NCBI GenBank assembly: GCA_045541135.1
Contig: JAZQIO010000038.1
Coordinates: 1 to 64,000 of the forward strand
DNA length: 64,000 bases
Origin: CAZNKU01 sp045541135
GTDB taxonomy: Bacteria; Bacillota; Clostridia; Monoglobales; Firm-18
Direction: 5' to 3'
Numbering within the stretch: the first letter of the stretch is position 1; the number at the start of each line of letters is the position of its first letter. Position numbers and translations under genes: made by a program. The notes beneath the pieces are model-generated. The model saw only the letters and a program-made list of their open reading frames with translations. It searched no databases and had not been told where the DNA came from. Shown piece by piece: positions 43,681 through 51,425 of this stretch.

Positions 43681-44661
43681 ATGAACAGTAATGTAAGACC
43701 TGATACTATGGAACGTATCACAACAAAGGAATTGGCAGAAAAGTTTATTGAAGAACAGGTTGCCAATGTCCGTGCACAGGTAGGAGATAAAAAGGTTTTG
43801 CTGGCACTATCCGGCGGTGTAGACAGCTCTGTTGTTGCGGCTTTGCTTATTAAGGCTATAGGCAAACAGCTTGTATGTGTTCACGTTAACCACGGCTTAA
43901 TGCCTAAGGGTGAAAGCGAACAGGTTATCGAAGTTTTCCGTAATCAGCTTGATGCAAACCTTATATATATTGATGCAACAGACCGTTTCCTTGGTAAACT
44001 TGATGGCGTTGCTGAACCTGAAAAGAAGCGTAAAATTATCGGCGGAGAATTTATCGTTGTATTTGACGAGGAAGCACGTAAGCTTGACGATGTAGACTTC
44101 CTTGCACAGGGTACAATTTATCCTGATATTTTAGAAAGTGACGGCGTAAAAGCTCATCATAATGTTGGTGGCTTGCCTGAGGATATGAAATTTGAACTTG
44201 TTGAACCAATCAAGCTTCTTTATAAGGATGAAGTTCGTGTTGTAGGTAAGGCTTTGGGTCTTCCTTCATCAATGGTAGACCGTCAGCCATTCCCCGGCCC
44301 GGGTCTTGGTGTACGTTGCCTTGGCGCAATCACACGTGACAGACTTGAGGCACTACGTGAAGCAGATGCAATTTTGCGTGAAGAATTTGATAACTGCGGT
44401 CTTGCAGGTAAGGTATGGCAGTACTTTATCGCTGTTCCCGATTTCAAGAGCGTAGGCGTTAAAGACGATAAACGTTACGAAGGTTGGCCTGCAATCATCC
44501 GTGCTGTCAACACAGTTGATGCAATGACTGCAACTATCGAAGAAATTCCATATGCAGTTCTTCATAAAATCACAGACAGAATCACCCACGAAGTTCCGGG
44601 CATTAACCGCGTTGTTCTTGACCTTACACCAAAGCCAATAGGCACAATTGAGTGGGAATAA
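43681..44661 (+). CDS. guaA: GMP synthase, ATP-pyrophosphatase/dimerisation subunit (no glutaminase domain)
   Basis: A 326-residue protein that contains only the synthetase half of GMP synthase. The PP-loop is LLALSGGVDSSVVAALL, with a nucleotide region (VCVHVNHGLMPKGESEQV), QGTIYPDILES, the conserved RQPFPGPGLGVRCLG and the C-terminal dimerisation domain ending KPIGTIEWE. It aminates XMP to GMP using ATP. The usual N-terminal class I amidotransferase (about 190 residues) is absent, with no sign of a break: GGGAGG precedes ATG 43681 and no remnant lies upstream. It should pair with a separate GuaA1 glutaminase subunit elsewhere or use free ammonia. Its last 12 bases are an island attachment site. 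Confidence 0.93.
   Translation: MNSNVRPDTMERITTKELAEKFIEEQVANVRAQVGDKKVLLALSGGVDSSVVAALLIKAIGKQLVCVHVNHGLMPKGESEQVIEVFRNQLDANLIYIDATDRFLGKLDGVAEPEKKRKIIGGEFIVVFDEEARKLDDVDFLAQGTIYPDILESDGVKAHHNVGGLPEDMKFELVEPIKLLYKDEVRVVGKALGLPSSMVDRQPFPGPGLGVRCLGAITRDRLEALREADAILREEFDNCGLAGKVWQYFIAVPDFKSVGVKDDKRYEGWPAIIRAVNTVDAMTATIEEIPYAVLHKITDRITHEVPGINRVVLDLTPKPIGTIEWE
44650..44661. repeat. Left attachment-site core (attL-like), 3' end of guaA
   Basis: GAGTGGGAATAA encodes the final WE-stop of guaA and matches 45896-45907 exactly. Confidence 0.75.
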
Positions 44662-44689
44662 TACGAATTTAATTTATATTGAATCATTT

Positions 44690-44720
44690 TGCAGACAGTT
44701 GTTTTAACTGTCTGCATTTT
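44690..44720 (+). terminator. Intrinsic terminator just inside the island
   Basis: TGCAGACAGTT pairs with AACTGTCTGCA (44690-44700 with 44706-44716) around a short T loop and is followed by TTTT. It now terminates guaA. Confidence 0.85.
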
Positions 44721-44731
44721 CTATATACGAT

Positions 44732-44798
44732 GATAATATTGTACTTGTACCAATCGCCAAGCGATAATATTGACATTATTCTATTTGAAGTATATAAT
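44732..44798 (+). promoter_or_regulatory. Consensus promoter and candidate operator of the antitoxin/toxin operon
   Basis: TTGACA (44770-44775), a 17-nt spacer and TATAAT (44793-44798) form a perfect promoter. GATAATATTG is repeated at 44732-44741 and 44763-44772, the second overlapping the -35. The palindrome ATCGC-CAA-GCGAT covers 44753-44765. The operon's own HTH protein could bind here to autorepress (inference). Confidence 0.65.
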
Positions 44799-44819
44799 AT
44801 AGATGAATGAGGTGTTGAA

Positions 44820-45191
44820 ATGGATATACTAACAATAAAAGAAGCAAGTTTACTGTGGGGAATTTCTGTAAGAAGAATTACTGTTTTGTGTAACGAAGGC
44901 AGGATTGTTGGGGCAAAGAAAATCGCAGGTGCTTGGCTTTTGCCAAAAGATGCAGAAAAACCCAAAGATGCAAGAATTAAATCAGGGAAATATATAGATT
45001 GGAGAAATAAAACAGATATGGCATCTAAAGATTTTGAAAGTAATTTAAAAAATCTTAAAGGAACTTTTGCTGTTGAAAGTATGACGGTTAGTGAGGAAAG
45101 TATTAAAAACCTCAAAAGAATTGATAGTGGTAAAGTAAGCTATACTGATGTAATTGAAGAATTGAAGCTTAAATATATGCAGAGGGTGTAA
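44820..45191 (+). CDS. VbhA-like antitoxin with an N-terminal helix-turn-helix domain
   Basis: A 123-residue protein. Residues 1-45 (LTIKEASLLWGISVRRITVLCNEGRI) form a MerR/excisionase-like HTH with a WLLPKDAEKP wing. Residues about 80-120 match the VbhA antitoxin: T82-FAV-E86-S87 fits the inhibitory motif (S/T)xxxE(G/N), except for Ser in the last place. It is followed 18 residues after the Glu by G-KVSYTDVIEEL, equivalent to VbhA GELETSDVIKDL. The Glu would enter the Fic active site and block AMP transfer. Canonical VbhA lacks the DNA-binding part, so this protein probably also autoregulates. GAGGTG precedes ATG 44820; the toxin begins 3 nt after its stop codon. Confidence 0.8.
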   Translation: MDILTIKEASLLWGISVRRITVLCNEGRIVGAKKIAGAWLLPKDAEKPKDARIKSGKYIDWRNKTDMASKDFESNLKNLKGTFAVESMTVSEESIKNLKRIDSGKVSYTDVIEELKLKYMQRV

Positions 45192-45193
45192 CT

Positions 45194-45790
45194 ATGTTTT
45201 CAAAGTATGATGTTTATACGACTACCCAATCGATATATTGCTATCCCGATAGTAATGTGTTGAAAAACAAACTAAATATAAGAGATAATAAACTTCTCAA
45301 AACCGCTGAAGAAGAAATTACACTTATTAAACAAATGGTACTTTTGAAAAATCCGATAAAGGGTAACTTTTCAAAAGCACATCTTATGAATATACACAAG
45401 TTTATTTTTGAAGATATTTATTCGTTTGCCGGAAAAATCAGACGAGAGCAAATCAGTAAAGCTGATACAATGTTTTATCCTCCGAATTTGATTGATAGAG
45501 AGCTCGATAAAGTGTTTGCAAAAATAAAAGAGAAAAATATGCTAAAGGAAACTGATGAAGAAAAGATTTTTGATAATTTGGCATATGTAATGGCAGAACT
45601 CAATATTATACATCCTTTCAGAGAGGGCAATGGTCGTACCATTCGTGAATTTATACGCCTTATGGCAAAGCGTATGGGATATGACCTGAATTGGGGAAAT
45701 GTTGATAGAGAGGAACTCTTGGAAGCATCAATATTGTCTGTTGACAACTATAGGGTGCTGATAAGAGTACTTGAGGCTTGTGTGGATTAA
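45194..45790 (+). CDS. Fic family toxin (AMP transferase)
   Basis: A 198-residue single-domain Fic protein. The active-site loop HPFREGNGRTIREF (His140) is the full FIC motif HPFx(D/E)GNGRxxR. The flap segment ISKADTMFYPP (about 87-97) is the usual target-docking strand. Class I Fic toxins such as VbhT AMPylate DNA gyrase or topoisomerase IV; that target is inferred from the partner antitoxin. All catalytic residues are present, so the toxin looks active and needs the antitoxin encoded just upstream. The pair is the only cargo of the guaA-sited island. Confidence 0.93.
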   Translation: MFSKYDVYTTTQSIYCYPDSNVLKNKLNIRDNKLLKTAEEEITLIKQMVLLKNPIKGNFSKAHLMNIHKFIFEDIYSFAGKIRREQISKADTMFYPPNLIDRELDKVFAKIKEKNMLKETDEEKIFDNLAYVMAELNIIHPFREGNGRTIREFIRLMAKRMGYDLNWGNVDREELLEASILSVDNYRVLIRVLEACVD

Positions 45791-45895
45791 TTTGTGAGTA
45801 CATTTTGAGTACAAAAACTTTCGGAAATAAAATCACCACGATGAAAAATGCAAAATATGGATAATAAAATCACGGTGATTAAAAAAGCGGAAGTC

Positions 45896-45907
45896 GAGTG
45901 GGAATAA
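45896..45907. repeat. Right attachment-site core (attR-like)
   Basis: An exact 12-base copy of the guaA 3' end, 1246 bp from the first. The 105 bp before it, after the Fic stop codon, hold no gene; they contain an AATCAC...GTGATT inverted motif, as is common in att arms. Confidence 0.72.
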
Positions 45908-45917
45908 GACATATAAT

Positions 45918-45947
45918 AAGAGCATAACTTTTGTTATGCTCTTTTTT
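45918..45947 (+). terminator. Intrinsic terminator (probable ancestral guaA terminator)
   Basis: AAGAGCATAAC pairs with GTTATGCTCTT (45918-45928 with 45933-45943) and ends in TTTTTT. It lies 10 nt after the duplicated guaA end. Confidence 0.9.
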
Positions 45948-45948
45948 G

Positions 45949-45977
45949 TTGAAATCTTAGCGGCTTTATGTTACAAT
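45949..45977 (+). promoter_or_regulatory. Predicted promoter of the cysteine hydrolase gene
   Basis: TTGAAA (45949-45954), a 17-nt spacer and TACAAT (45972-45977). Confidence 0.7.
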
Positions 45978-46013
45978 AAAGATGTAATAAATATTACTCA
46001 GGGAGGATATGCC

Positions 46014-46538
46014 ATGAAAAAGTTGCTTATAGTAGTAGATATGCAAAATGACTTTGTAGACGGTGCTTTGGGTACAAAAGAGGCAGAGGCGATAGTTGAT
46101 AATGTAGTTGAAAAAATCAAGAGCTTTAACGGCGATATTTTTGCGACCTATGATACTCATTTTGAAGACTATATGAACACAAGTGAAGGGCACAAGCTTC
46201 CCGTACCCCATTGTATAATGGGTACAGAGGGTTGGAATATTAACCCAAAGGTGCAGTCGGCACTTGACGAAAAAGGATATACAAAGGTTAAAAAGGTAAC
46301 CTTTGGCTCGGTAGGTTTGCCACAGCTTATAACAGATACATACAATGTGGCGGAAATAAAAATTGAGCTTGTAGGACTTTGCACGGATATCTGCGTTGTT
46401 TCAAATGCACTTATACTAAAGGCACATTTTCCTGAAATTAAAATTTCTGTTGATTCTTCCTGCTGTGCAGGTGTAACGCCCGAAAAACACAACGCGGCGT
46501 TGGAAACTATGGCATCCTGTCAGATTGATATATTATAA
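46014..46538 (+). CDS. Isochorismatase/nicotinamidase family cysteine hydrolase
   Basis: A 174-residue alpha/beta protein. Catalytic Asp is in LLIVVDMQNDFVDG (Asp9/10 region), a metal- or substrate-site His in TYDTHFEDYMNT, and the nucleophilic Cys in ELVGLCTDICVVSNAL. A nicotinamidase role in NAD salvage is plausible, given the ATYDTH and CTD.CV pattern, but other amidases of the family fit too. The start is ATG 46014 with GGGAGG at 46001-46006. It has its own promoter just beyond the guaA island. Confidence 0.85.
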   Translation: MKKLLIVVDMQNDFVDGALGTKEAEAIVDNVVEKIKSFNGDIFATYDTHFEDYMNTSEGHKLPVPHCIMGTEGWNINPKVQSALDEKGYTKVKKVTFGSVGLPQLITDTYNVAEIKIELVGLCTDICVVSNALILKAHFPEIKISVDSSCCAGVTPEKHNAALETMASCQIDIL

Positions 46539-46593
46539 TTTTTGGCAAAAACGGGATATAATATCTATATAAAATTCAAAGGAGAGATATTTT

Positions 46594-47433
46594 TTGACGG
46601 CAATAGTTCTGGAAGGAGGCACGTTCCGCCCCATATTTTCATGCGGTGTTATGGATGCACTTATGGACAACAACATAAATTTTGACTACGCAATCGGTGT
46701 TTCCGCAGGTATATCCCACGGTATGTCTTATTTTTCCAAACAGCGGGGCAGAGCACACGATATTATTAAAAACCACAGGCACGACAAAAGATATATGGGC
46801 TTTAGAAACTTTTTTTCAGACCATAGTTTATTTGGGCTTAAGTTTGCATACGAAACCATAGGAAACGAGCTTTATCCATTTGATTGGAAAACATTTATGG
46901 CTAATCCCATAACCGTAAGAGTAGGTGTTACAAATGCACATACCGGTGAAGCGGAATATCTTGACGGTAAAGAAATGGATAATACTTATGATATGATAAA
47001 GGCTACATGTGCCTTACCGCTTGCTTTTCCTGCAATAAAGGTTGGGAATAAGGAATATTTTGACGGCGGTATAACGGATTCCATACCTGCCAAAAAGGCT
47101 GTAGAAGATGGAAACGAAAAGCTGCTTATTGTACTTACCCGTACAGACGATTATGTAAAGACGCTTTCTAAAGGTGTTAAAATGGCGGCAAAACTATTTA
47201 AAAGGAAATATCCCAAAATTGCAGAAGCTATGCTTAAAAGACATATAATGTATAATGAACAGATTGAATATTGCAAAAAGCTGGAGGAAGAAGGCAAGGC
47301 GGTTATACTTCGACCAAGTAAGGAAACCCAGATAAAATCATTTGAAAAAGATTTGGATAAAATGGAAAGGGTGTACCGGTACGGATATGACCTTACTGTT
47401 GAAAATTTAGAAAAGATAAAAGGTTTGTTTTAA
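46594..47433 (+). CDS. Patatin-like phospholipase
   Basis: A 279-residue cytoplasmic lipid acyl hydrolase. The glycine-rich oxyanion region IVLEGGTFRPIFSCGVMDAL opens the protein, the nucleophile is in AIGVSAGISHG (GxSxG) and the catalytic Asp is in EYFDGGITDSIP (DGG). No signal peptide is present. It matches the bacterial YjjU/RssA-type patatins. It starts at TTG 46594 with AAAGGAGAG upstream; no better start keeps the oxyanion motif. The next gene begins 2 nt after its stop codon, so the two are one transcriptional unit. Confidence 0.87.
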   Translation: MTAIVLEGGTFRPIFSCGVMDALMDNNINFDYAIGVSAGISHGMSYFSKQRGRAHDIIKNHRHDKRYMGFRNFFSDHSLFGLKFAYETIGNELYPFDWKTFMANPITVRVGVTNAHTGEAEYLDGKEMDNTYDMIKATCALPLAFPAIKVGNKEYFDGGITDSIPAKKAVEDGNEKLLIVLTRTDDYVKTLSKGVKMAAKLFKRKYPKIAEAMLKRHIMYNEQIEYCKKLEEEGKAVILRPSKETQIKSFEKDLDKMERVYRYGYDLTVENLEKIKGLF

Positions 47434-47435
47434 TT

Positions 47436-47924
47436 ATGGATGCAAAAAAACTTTATAAACATTTGTATAAACTACTTGAAAATGCAACACCAATAGGTGT
47501 TGACTGCGGTCAGCTTTGCGGTGGTGCATGCTGTGAGGGCGACGGTGAAACGGGAATGTATCTGTTTCCCTTTGAAGAGTGTATGTACGACGGAACTGAA
47601 AATTGGATTGAAATTTATGACAGCGACTTTATATTTCGTGACAAGCCTGTGAAAATTGCAATTTGCAACGGAACCTGTGACCGTAAAAAACGCCCGCTTT
47701 CCTGTAGAATTTTTCCTCTTTTCAAAAGCAACGGAGAGCTAAAAAATGACCTCCGTGCAGTACATATATGCCCCCTTTCAAAGGGAAATATTACACTTGA
47801 AGAATATGACCATACCTTTGTGGAAAACACAAAAAAAGTATTTAATATTTTAAATAAGTTTGGTATAACAAAGGAATATGTAGAGGAAACAAATAAGATA
47901 ATTGATGAATTTAAGTTTTTTTAA
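47436..47924 (+). CDS. YkgJ-like cysteine-cluster protein
   Basis: A 162-residue protein with clustered cysteines: CGQLCGGACCEGDGETGMYL near the N-terminus, then CNGTCDRKKRPLSCRIFPLF, and a further Cys in HICPLSK. This spacing resembles the zinc/iron-sulfur cluster proteins of the YkgJ type, whose function is poorly known. It is directly coupled to the patatin gene (2-nt gap) and followed by a terminator. No catalytic function is assigned. Confidence 0.75.
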   Translation: MDAKKLYKHLYKLLENATPIGVDCGQLCGGACCEGDGETGMYLFPFEECMYDGTENWIEIYDSDFIFRDKPVKIAICNGTCDRKKRPLSCRIFPLFKSNGELKNDLRAVHICPLSKGNITLEEYDHTFVENTKKVFNILNKFGITKEYVEETNKIIDEFKFF

Positions 47925-47947
47925 AAGGACTGTAATAGTCCTTTTTT
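47923..47947 (+). terminator. Intrinsic terminator
   Basis: AAAAGGACT pairs with AGTCCTTTT (47923-47931 with 47937-47945) and ends in a T tract. Confidence 0.9.
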
Positions 47948-47982
47948 ATTTTCATAAAATGTCATAAAGGAGATGATTTTTT

Positions 47983-48963
47983 ATGAAATATTACACCTGT
48001 GCAAATACATCGTCGGGTTTTGTGGATTTTACGGAAGATAACATTTTTGATATTGAAAACAAGATTTTATTAAAAGGTGAAAATGACAGTGTAAGAAGCT
48101 ATGTTTTAAAGCTTATGAGAGAAAAAACAGAGGATTGTGAAGAAATAATATGTATGGGCAGCAGACGGCTTACCAATGGGCTGATTTTAAGGGATAATGG
48201 TATGGCTGTTGTAAGCAAGTGCAATAATCCTGCAAAAATTATTGACCTTGATGAATGCTTTGGGATTGCAGACTACAAGCCCGAGATAAAATTTTTGTAT
48301 GAAATGATGTTCAGGGCATACGGAGAAGCCAAGGAAATACACGACGAGTGGGAAAAAATATATATTGAAAATATGGATTTTAAAAGGCTTGACGACTACT
48401 CAGGAGGTATAATTGAAAAGCTTGTTACAACCAAAAGTACTGATGGTGAGGGCAAAGCTTACAAAAGATTTTTCGGCACGTCAACTGTCGAAGGGCCTGC
48501 AAACCATATTGATAATATTACGGAAAATGTAACCAAAAGATACTTGATAAAGGGCAGACCGGGGACGGGAAAATCCACTTTTTTAAAAAGACTTTCAGCT
48601 AAGTTAAGGGAATTGGGATTTGATGTTGAAGAGTATTTTTGCAGTTTCGACAAAAACAGTCTGGATATGGTAATTTCAAGAGAACTTTCTTTTTGCGTCT
48701 TTGATTCTACTGCACCACACGAAAAATTTCCCCAAAGAGAAAGTGATGAAATACTGGATTTTTATGTAAATTCCGGACTTTCGGGAGTAGACGAAAAGTT
48801 TGAAAGAGAACTTTATTTGGTAAAGAGTGCATACGACAGTAAAATTAAAGAGGGTATGCACTATTTTAAAAGAGCGTGGAGTTTGAAAAATGAAAGTGAC
48901 AAGCAACAGCTTGCAAAAATAAGTGAAAGTGATATAAGAAAAATTGCAAAAAACATTCTGTAA
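47983..48963 (+). CDS. PRK06851-type P-loop ATPase
   Basis: A 326-residue protein with a single central Walker A, LIKGRPGTGKSTFLKRL (about residues 185-200). It is followed by the family-typical VEEYFCSFDKNSLDMVISREL and CVFDSTAPHEKFPQRESDEIL, in which FDSTAPHE is diagnostic of the PRK06851 nucleotide-kinase-like ATPases of Firmicutes. The function is unknown. The N-terminal half is a related, degenerate domain without a P-loop. AAAGGAG precedes ATG 47983. It has no obvious operon partner. Confidence 0.8.
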   Translation: MKYYTCANTSSGFVDFTEDNIFDIENKILLKGENDSVRSYVLKLMREKTEDCEEIICMGSRRLTNGLILRDNGMAVVSKCNNPAKIIDLDECFGIADYKPEIKFLYEMMFRAYGEAKEIHDEWEKIYIENMDFKRLDDYSGGIIEKLVTTKSTDGEGKAYKRFFGTSTVEGPANHIDNITENVTKRYLIKGRPGTGKSTFLKRLSAKLRELGFDVEEYFCSFDKNSLDMVISRELSFCVFDSTAPHEKFPQRESDEILDFYVNSGLSGVDEKFERELYLVKSAYDSKIKEGMHYFKRAWSLKNESDKQQLAKISESDIRKIAKNIL

Positions 48964-49101
48964 ATTGATGTAAAAAAGTCCGGACTGTAAAAGGCATAGT
49001 AATACTTTTCAGGGTCAGAACGTAGCCGCCAAAATGACATAAAATGTTGAGAAATCTCATTATGTGATTTAATGATTTAAAAAATTTGACTTTTATACAG
49101 G

Positions 49102-49130
49102 TTGCTTTTTCTTGCAAATTATGTTAAAAT
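49102..49130 (+). promoter_or_regulatory. Predicted promoter of the DUF1538-PII operon
   Basis: TTGCTT (49102-49107), a 17-nt spacer and TAAAAT (49125-49130). The 138 nt before it hold no gene. Confidence 0.55.
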
Positions 49131-49166
49131 AATACGGTATATTGATAATTTATGGGAGTAGTATAA

Positions 49167-50690
49167 ATGAGGCATATTTTTTCATCTTTTAAAGAAGCGT
49201 TTACCTCTGTTATGCCTATTGCATTAATAGTACTGGTACTTTCCGTCACTTGTATTCCTCTTGATGCAGGTGTGCTTGTTACGTTTATACTTGGTACCGT
49301 ATTGCTTATTATGGGTATGGGCTTTTTTACGGTAGGTTCAACAATATCTATGGAGCCATTGGGTGACGGCATAGGTAAATCACTTAATAAAAATTCAAAA
49401 ATAATAATTCCGCTTATTGTATGCTTTGTTCTTGGCTTTTTCATTACCGTTTCGGAACCGGATTTACAGGTTCTTGCCGAGCAGGTACCTACAATACCTA
49501 ATTTAATGCTTATTGTATGTGTAGGTATAGGTGTGGGAATTTTTCTGTGCATTTCATTGATAAGAAACAAAAAAGAGCTTTCTTTAAGAACTTTGCTTAC
49601 GGTATTTTACATCATTATTATAGGACTGACTTTCTTTGCACCAAAGGAATTTGTGCCTACGGCATTTGATTCCGGGGGTGTTACAACAGGGCCTATTACA
49701 GTTCCTTTTATAATGGCTTTGGGTGCAGGTCTGGCGGCAAGCAAAAAGGGTAAACATACCGGTGAAAACAGCTTTGGTCTGGTTGCACTGTGCAGTATAG
49801 GTCCAATTTTATCAGTTCTTTTGTTAAGCATTTTTTACAAACCCCATGCGGCTACTTCCACCTACGAAATAGCAGATGTAAAAACAACAGTTGATGCTTT
49901 CAGACAGTTTACTCATGCACTGCCGGAATATGCAAATGAAATAATGATTGCCTTTGTACCTATTGTTTTGTTTTTTGTCTTTTTCCAGCTTATTACCGGA
50001 AGATTTCACATACACAACATTTTAAAAATGTCTGTGGGCTTTTTATATACTTACATTGGTTTGGTGCTGTTTTTGACAGGCGCAAATGTGGGATTTATGC
50101 CTGCCGGAAGATTAATCGGGGCAATGATATCCGGCAGTTCGTTCAGCGGTTTGCTTGTGCCCATAGGTATGCTTATGGGTTACTTTGTTGTTTCTGCAGA
50201 GCCTGCAGTTCATTCTTTGAAAAGACAGGTAAGCGAAATAACAAACGGTGCAATTTCGCAAAGATCTGTAGGCGTTGCACTTTCAATAGGTGTTTCTGCT
50301 TCGGTTGGTATTGCGATGCTTAGAGTACTTTTCGGAATTTCCATACTTCCGTTTTTAATATTCGGATATGCTACTGCGCTGATTATAAGCTTTTTTGTTC
50401 CGCATATTTACACAGGTATTGCATTTGACTCCGGTGGTGTTGCCAGCGGCCCTATGACATCTACCTTTATGCTTCCATTTGCCGTTGGTGCCTGTGAAGC
50501 TATAGGCGGAAATGTTATGACAGATGCCTTTGGAATTGTTGCTTTAATTGCAATGGCACCCCTTATAACCATTCAGATTTTAGGCTTCCACGAAAGAAGA
50601 AATAAAATGAGAGCAATTAAAAAATTCCATAGCGAAATCAGTATGATTCAGGACGATATATTATTCTTTGATGAGGAGGAAGGGCTATGA
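49167..50690 (+). CDS. DUF1538 family multi-pass membrane protein (putative transporter)
   Basis: A 507-residue protein of about 12 membrane helices built from two homologous halves. Each half has the signature FDSGGVTTGPITVPF or FDSGGVASGPMTSTF (about residues 168 and 415), which lies at a re-entrant position in such duplicated folds and could line a transport path. DUF1538 has no established substrate. GGGAG precedes ATG 49167. Its stop overlaps (ATGA) the start of a PII-like gene, the pattern of a membrane protein regulated by a PII signalling protein, as AmtB is by GlnK. The regulation is inferred from coupling. Confidence 0.88.
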   Translation: MRHIFSSFKEAFTSVMPIALIVLVLSVTCIPLDAGVLVTFILGTVLLIMGMGFFTVGSTISMEPLGDGIGKSLNKNSKIIIPLIVCFVLGFFITVSEPDLQVLAEQVPTIPNLMLIVCVGIGVGIFLCISLIRNKKELSLRTLLTVFYIIIIGLTFFAPKEFVPTAFDSGGVTTGPITVPFIMALGAGLAASKKGKHTGENSFGLVALCSIGPILSVLLLSIFYKPHAATSTYEIADVKTTVDAFRQFTHALPEYANEIMIAFVPIVLFFVFFQLITGRFHIHNILKMSVGFLYTYIGLVLFLTGANVGFMPAGRLIGAMISGSSFSGLLVPIGMLMGYFVVSAEPAVHSLKRQVSEITNGAISQRSVGVALSIGVSASVGIAMLRVLFGISILPFLIFGYATALIISFFVPHIYTGIAFDSGGVASGPMTSTFMLPFAVGACEAIGGNVMTDAFGIVALIAMAPLITIQILGFHERRNKMRAIKKFHSEISMIQDDILFFDEEEGL

Positions 50691-51355
50691 GTAAACGACC
50701 TATGGTGCTTTTATCAATAGTAGAACGTGATAAAGGCCGCAAGCTCATCGATGAACTGAAAAAAACAGGTATAAAAGTCAATTTTCAATGTGTTGGTTTT
50801 GGTACTGCTCCTACTGAAATGATGGATATATTCGGTCTTGGAAGCAAGGATAAGGATATTATAATAAGCTATGGCTCAGAATATGTTGTAAAGGATATGA
50901 TGGCAAATTTTGGCACAAAATTTGAAAGCCATTCAAAATACGGCGGACTTATGATAATACTTAAAGTGTCTGCCGCCAACAGAATACTTGCCGAAATTTT
51001 AAGCTTTAATACCGACAAAAATTTAGAAAAGGGAACTGATCCTATGAAAAACGAACATCACAATAATTTAATTGTTATTTCCGTTAACGAAGGCTATTCA
51101 GACGATATAATGCAGGTGGCAAGAAAAGCCGGTGCCACAGGCGGAACTGTTATAAAGGGCAGACTTGCCGATGTAGAGCAGTTTGCAGATTTGGGCAGAA
51201 CAGATGTTGATGAGGAAAGAGAAATTTTGTGTATTCTTGCACCACTTAAAACAAGTGCACAAATTATGGAGGATGTCAATAAGGAATTTGGCATAAATTC
51301 AGCCGCAAACGGAATAATTATTGCCATACCAACGGAAAAGGCATATAAAATTTGA
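50687..51355 (+). CDS. P-II family regulator, tandem PII-like domains
   Basis: A 222-residue cytoplasmic protein. Two ferredoxin-like domains are visible: about 5-105 (MVLLSIVERDKGRKLIDELKK ... LMIILKVSAANRILAEIL) and about 115-220 (NLIVISVNEGYSDDIMQVARK, GATGGTVIKGRLADVEQF, ILCILAPLKTSAQIMEDVNK). GATGGTVIKGR is like the PII nucleotide-binding turn. PII proteins sense ATP/ADP and metabolites and gate transporters. It is coupled to the DUF1538 gene by an ATGA overlap. Having two PII-like units in one chain is unusual for the classical homotrimer. Confidence 0.8.
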   Translation: MSKRPMVLLSIVERDKGRKLIDELKKTGIKVNFQCVGFGTAPTEMMDIFGLGSKDKDIIISYGSEYVVKDMMANFGTKFESHSKYGGLMIILKVSAANRILAEILSFNTDKNLEKGTDPMKNEHHNNLIVISVNEGYSDDIMQVARKAGATGGTVIKGRLADVEQFADLGRTDVDEEREILCILAPLKTSAQIMEDVNKEFGINSAANGIIIAIPTEKAYKI

Positions 51356-51367
51356 TTTTATGAATGC

Positions 51368-51396
51368 AAAAAGCATCGACTTTGTCGATGCTTTTT
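51368..51396 (+). terminator. Intrinsic terminator
   Basis: AAAAAGCATCGAC pairs with GTCGATGCTTTTT (51368-51380 with 51384-51396). Confidence 0.92.
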
Positions 51397-51425
51397 GACT
51401 GTTATAGCCAACAAATTGGATTTTG

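Larger units (their letters stand above)
44650..45907. mobile_element. guaA-sited mini-island with a Fic toxin-antitoxin pair
   Basis: The last 12 bases of guaA (GAGTGGGAATAA, 44650-44661) are repeated exactly at 45896-45907. The 3' end of guaA is a known integration site of genomic islands whose core is this motif. The 1.25 kb between holds only the antitoxin/toxin pair and its promoter, with no integrase. Past the right copy is a guaA-style terminator (45918-45947), probably the original one. It is best read as a non-autonomous or decayed island fixed by its toxin-antitoxin cargo. Confidence 0.75.

Noticed and set aside
45791..45895. Small gene after the Fic toxin
   Set aside because: Stops in every frame within a short distance and no RBS; it looks like an attachment-site arm.
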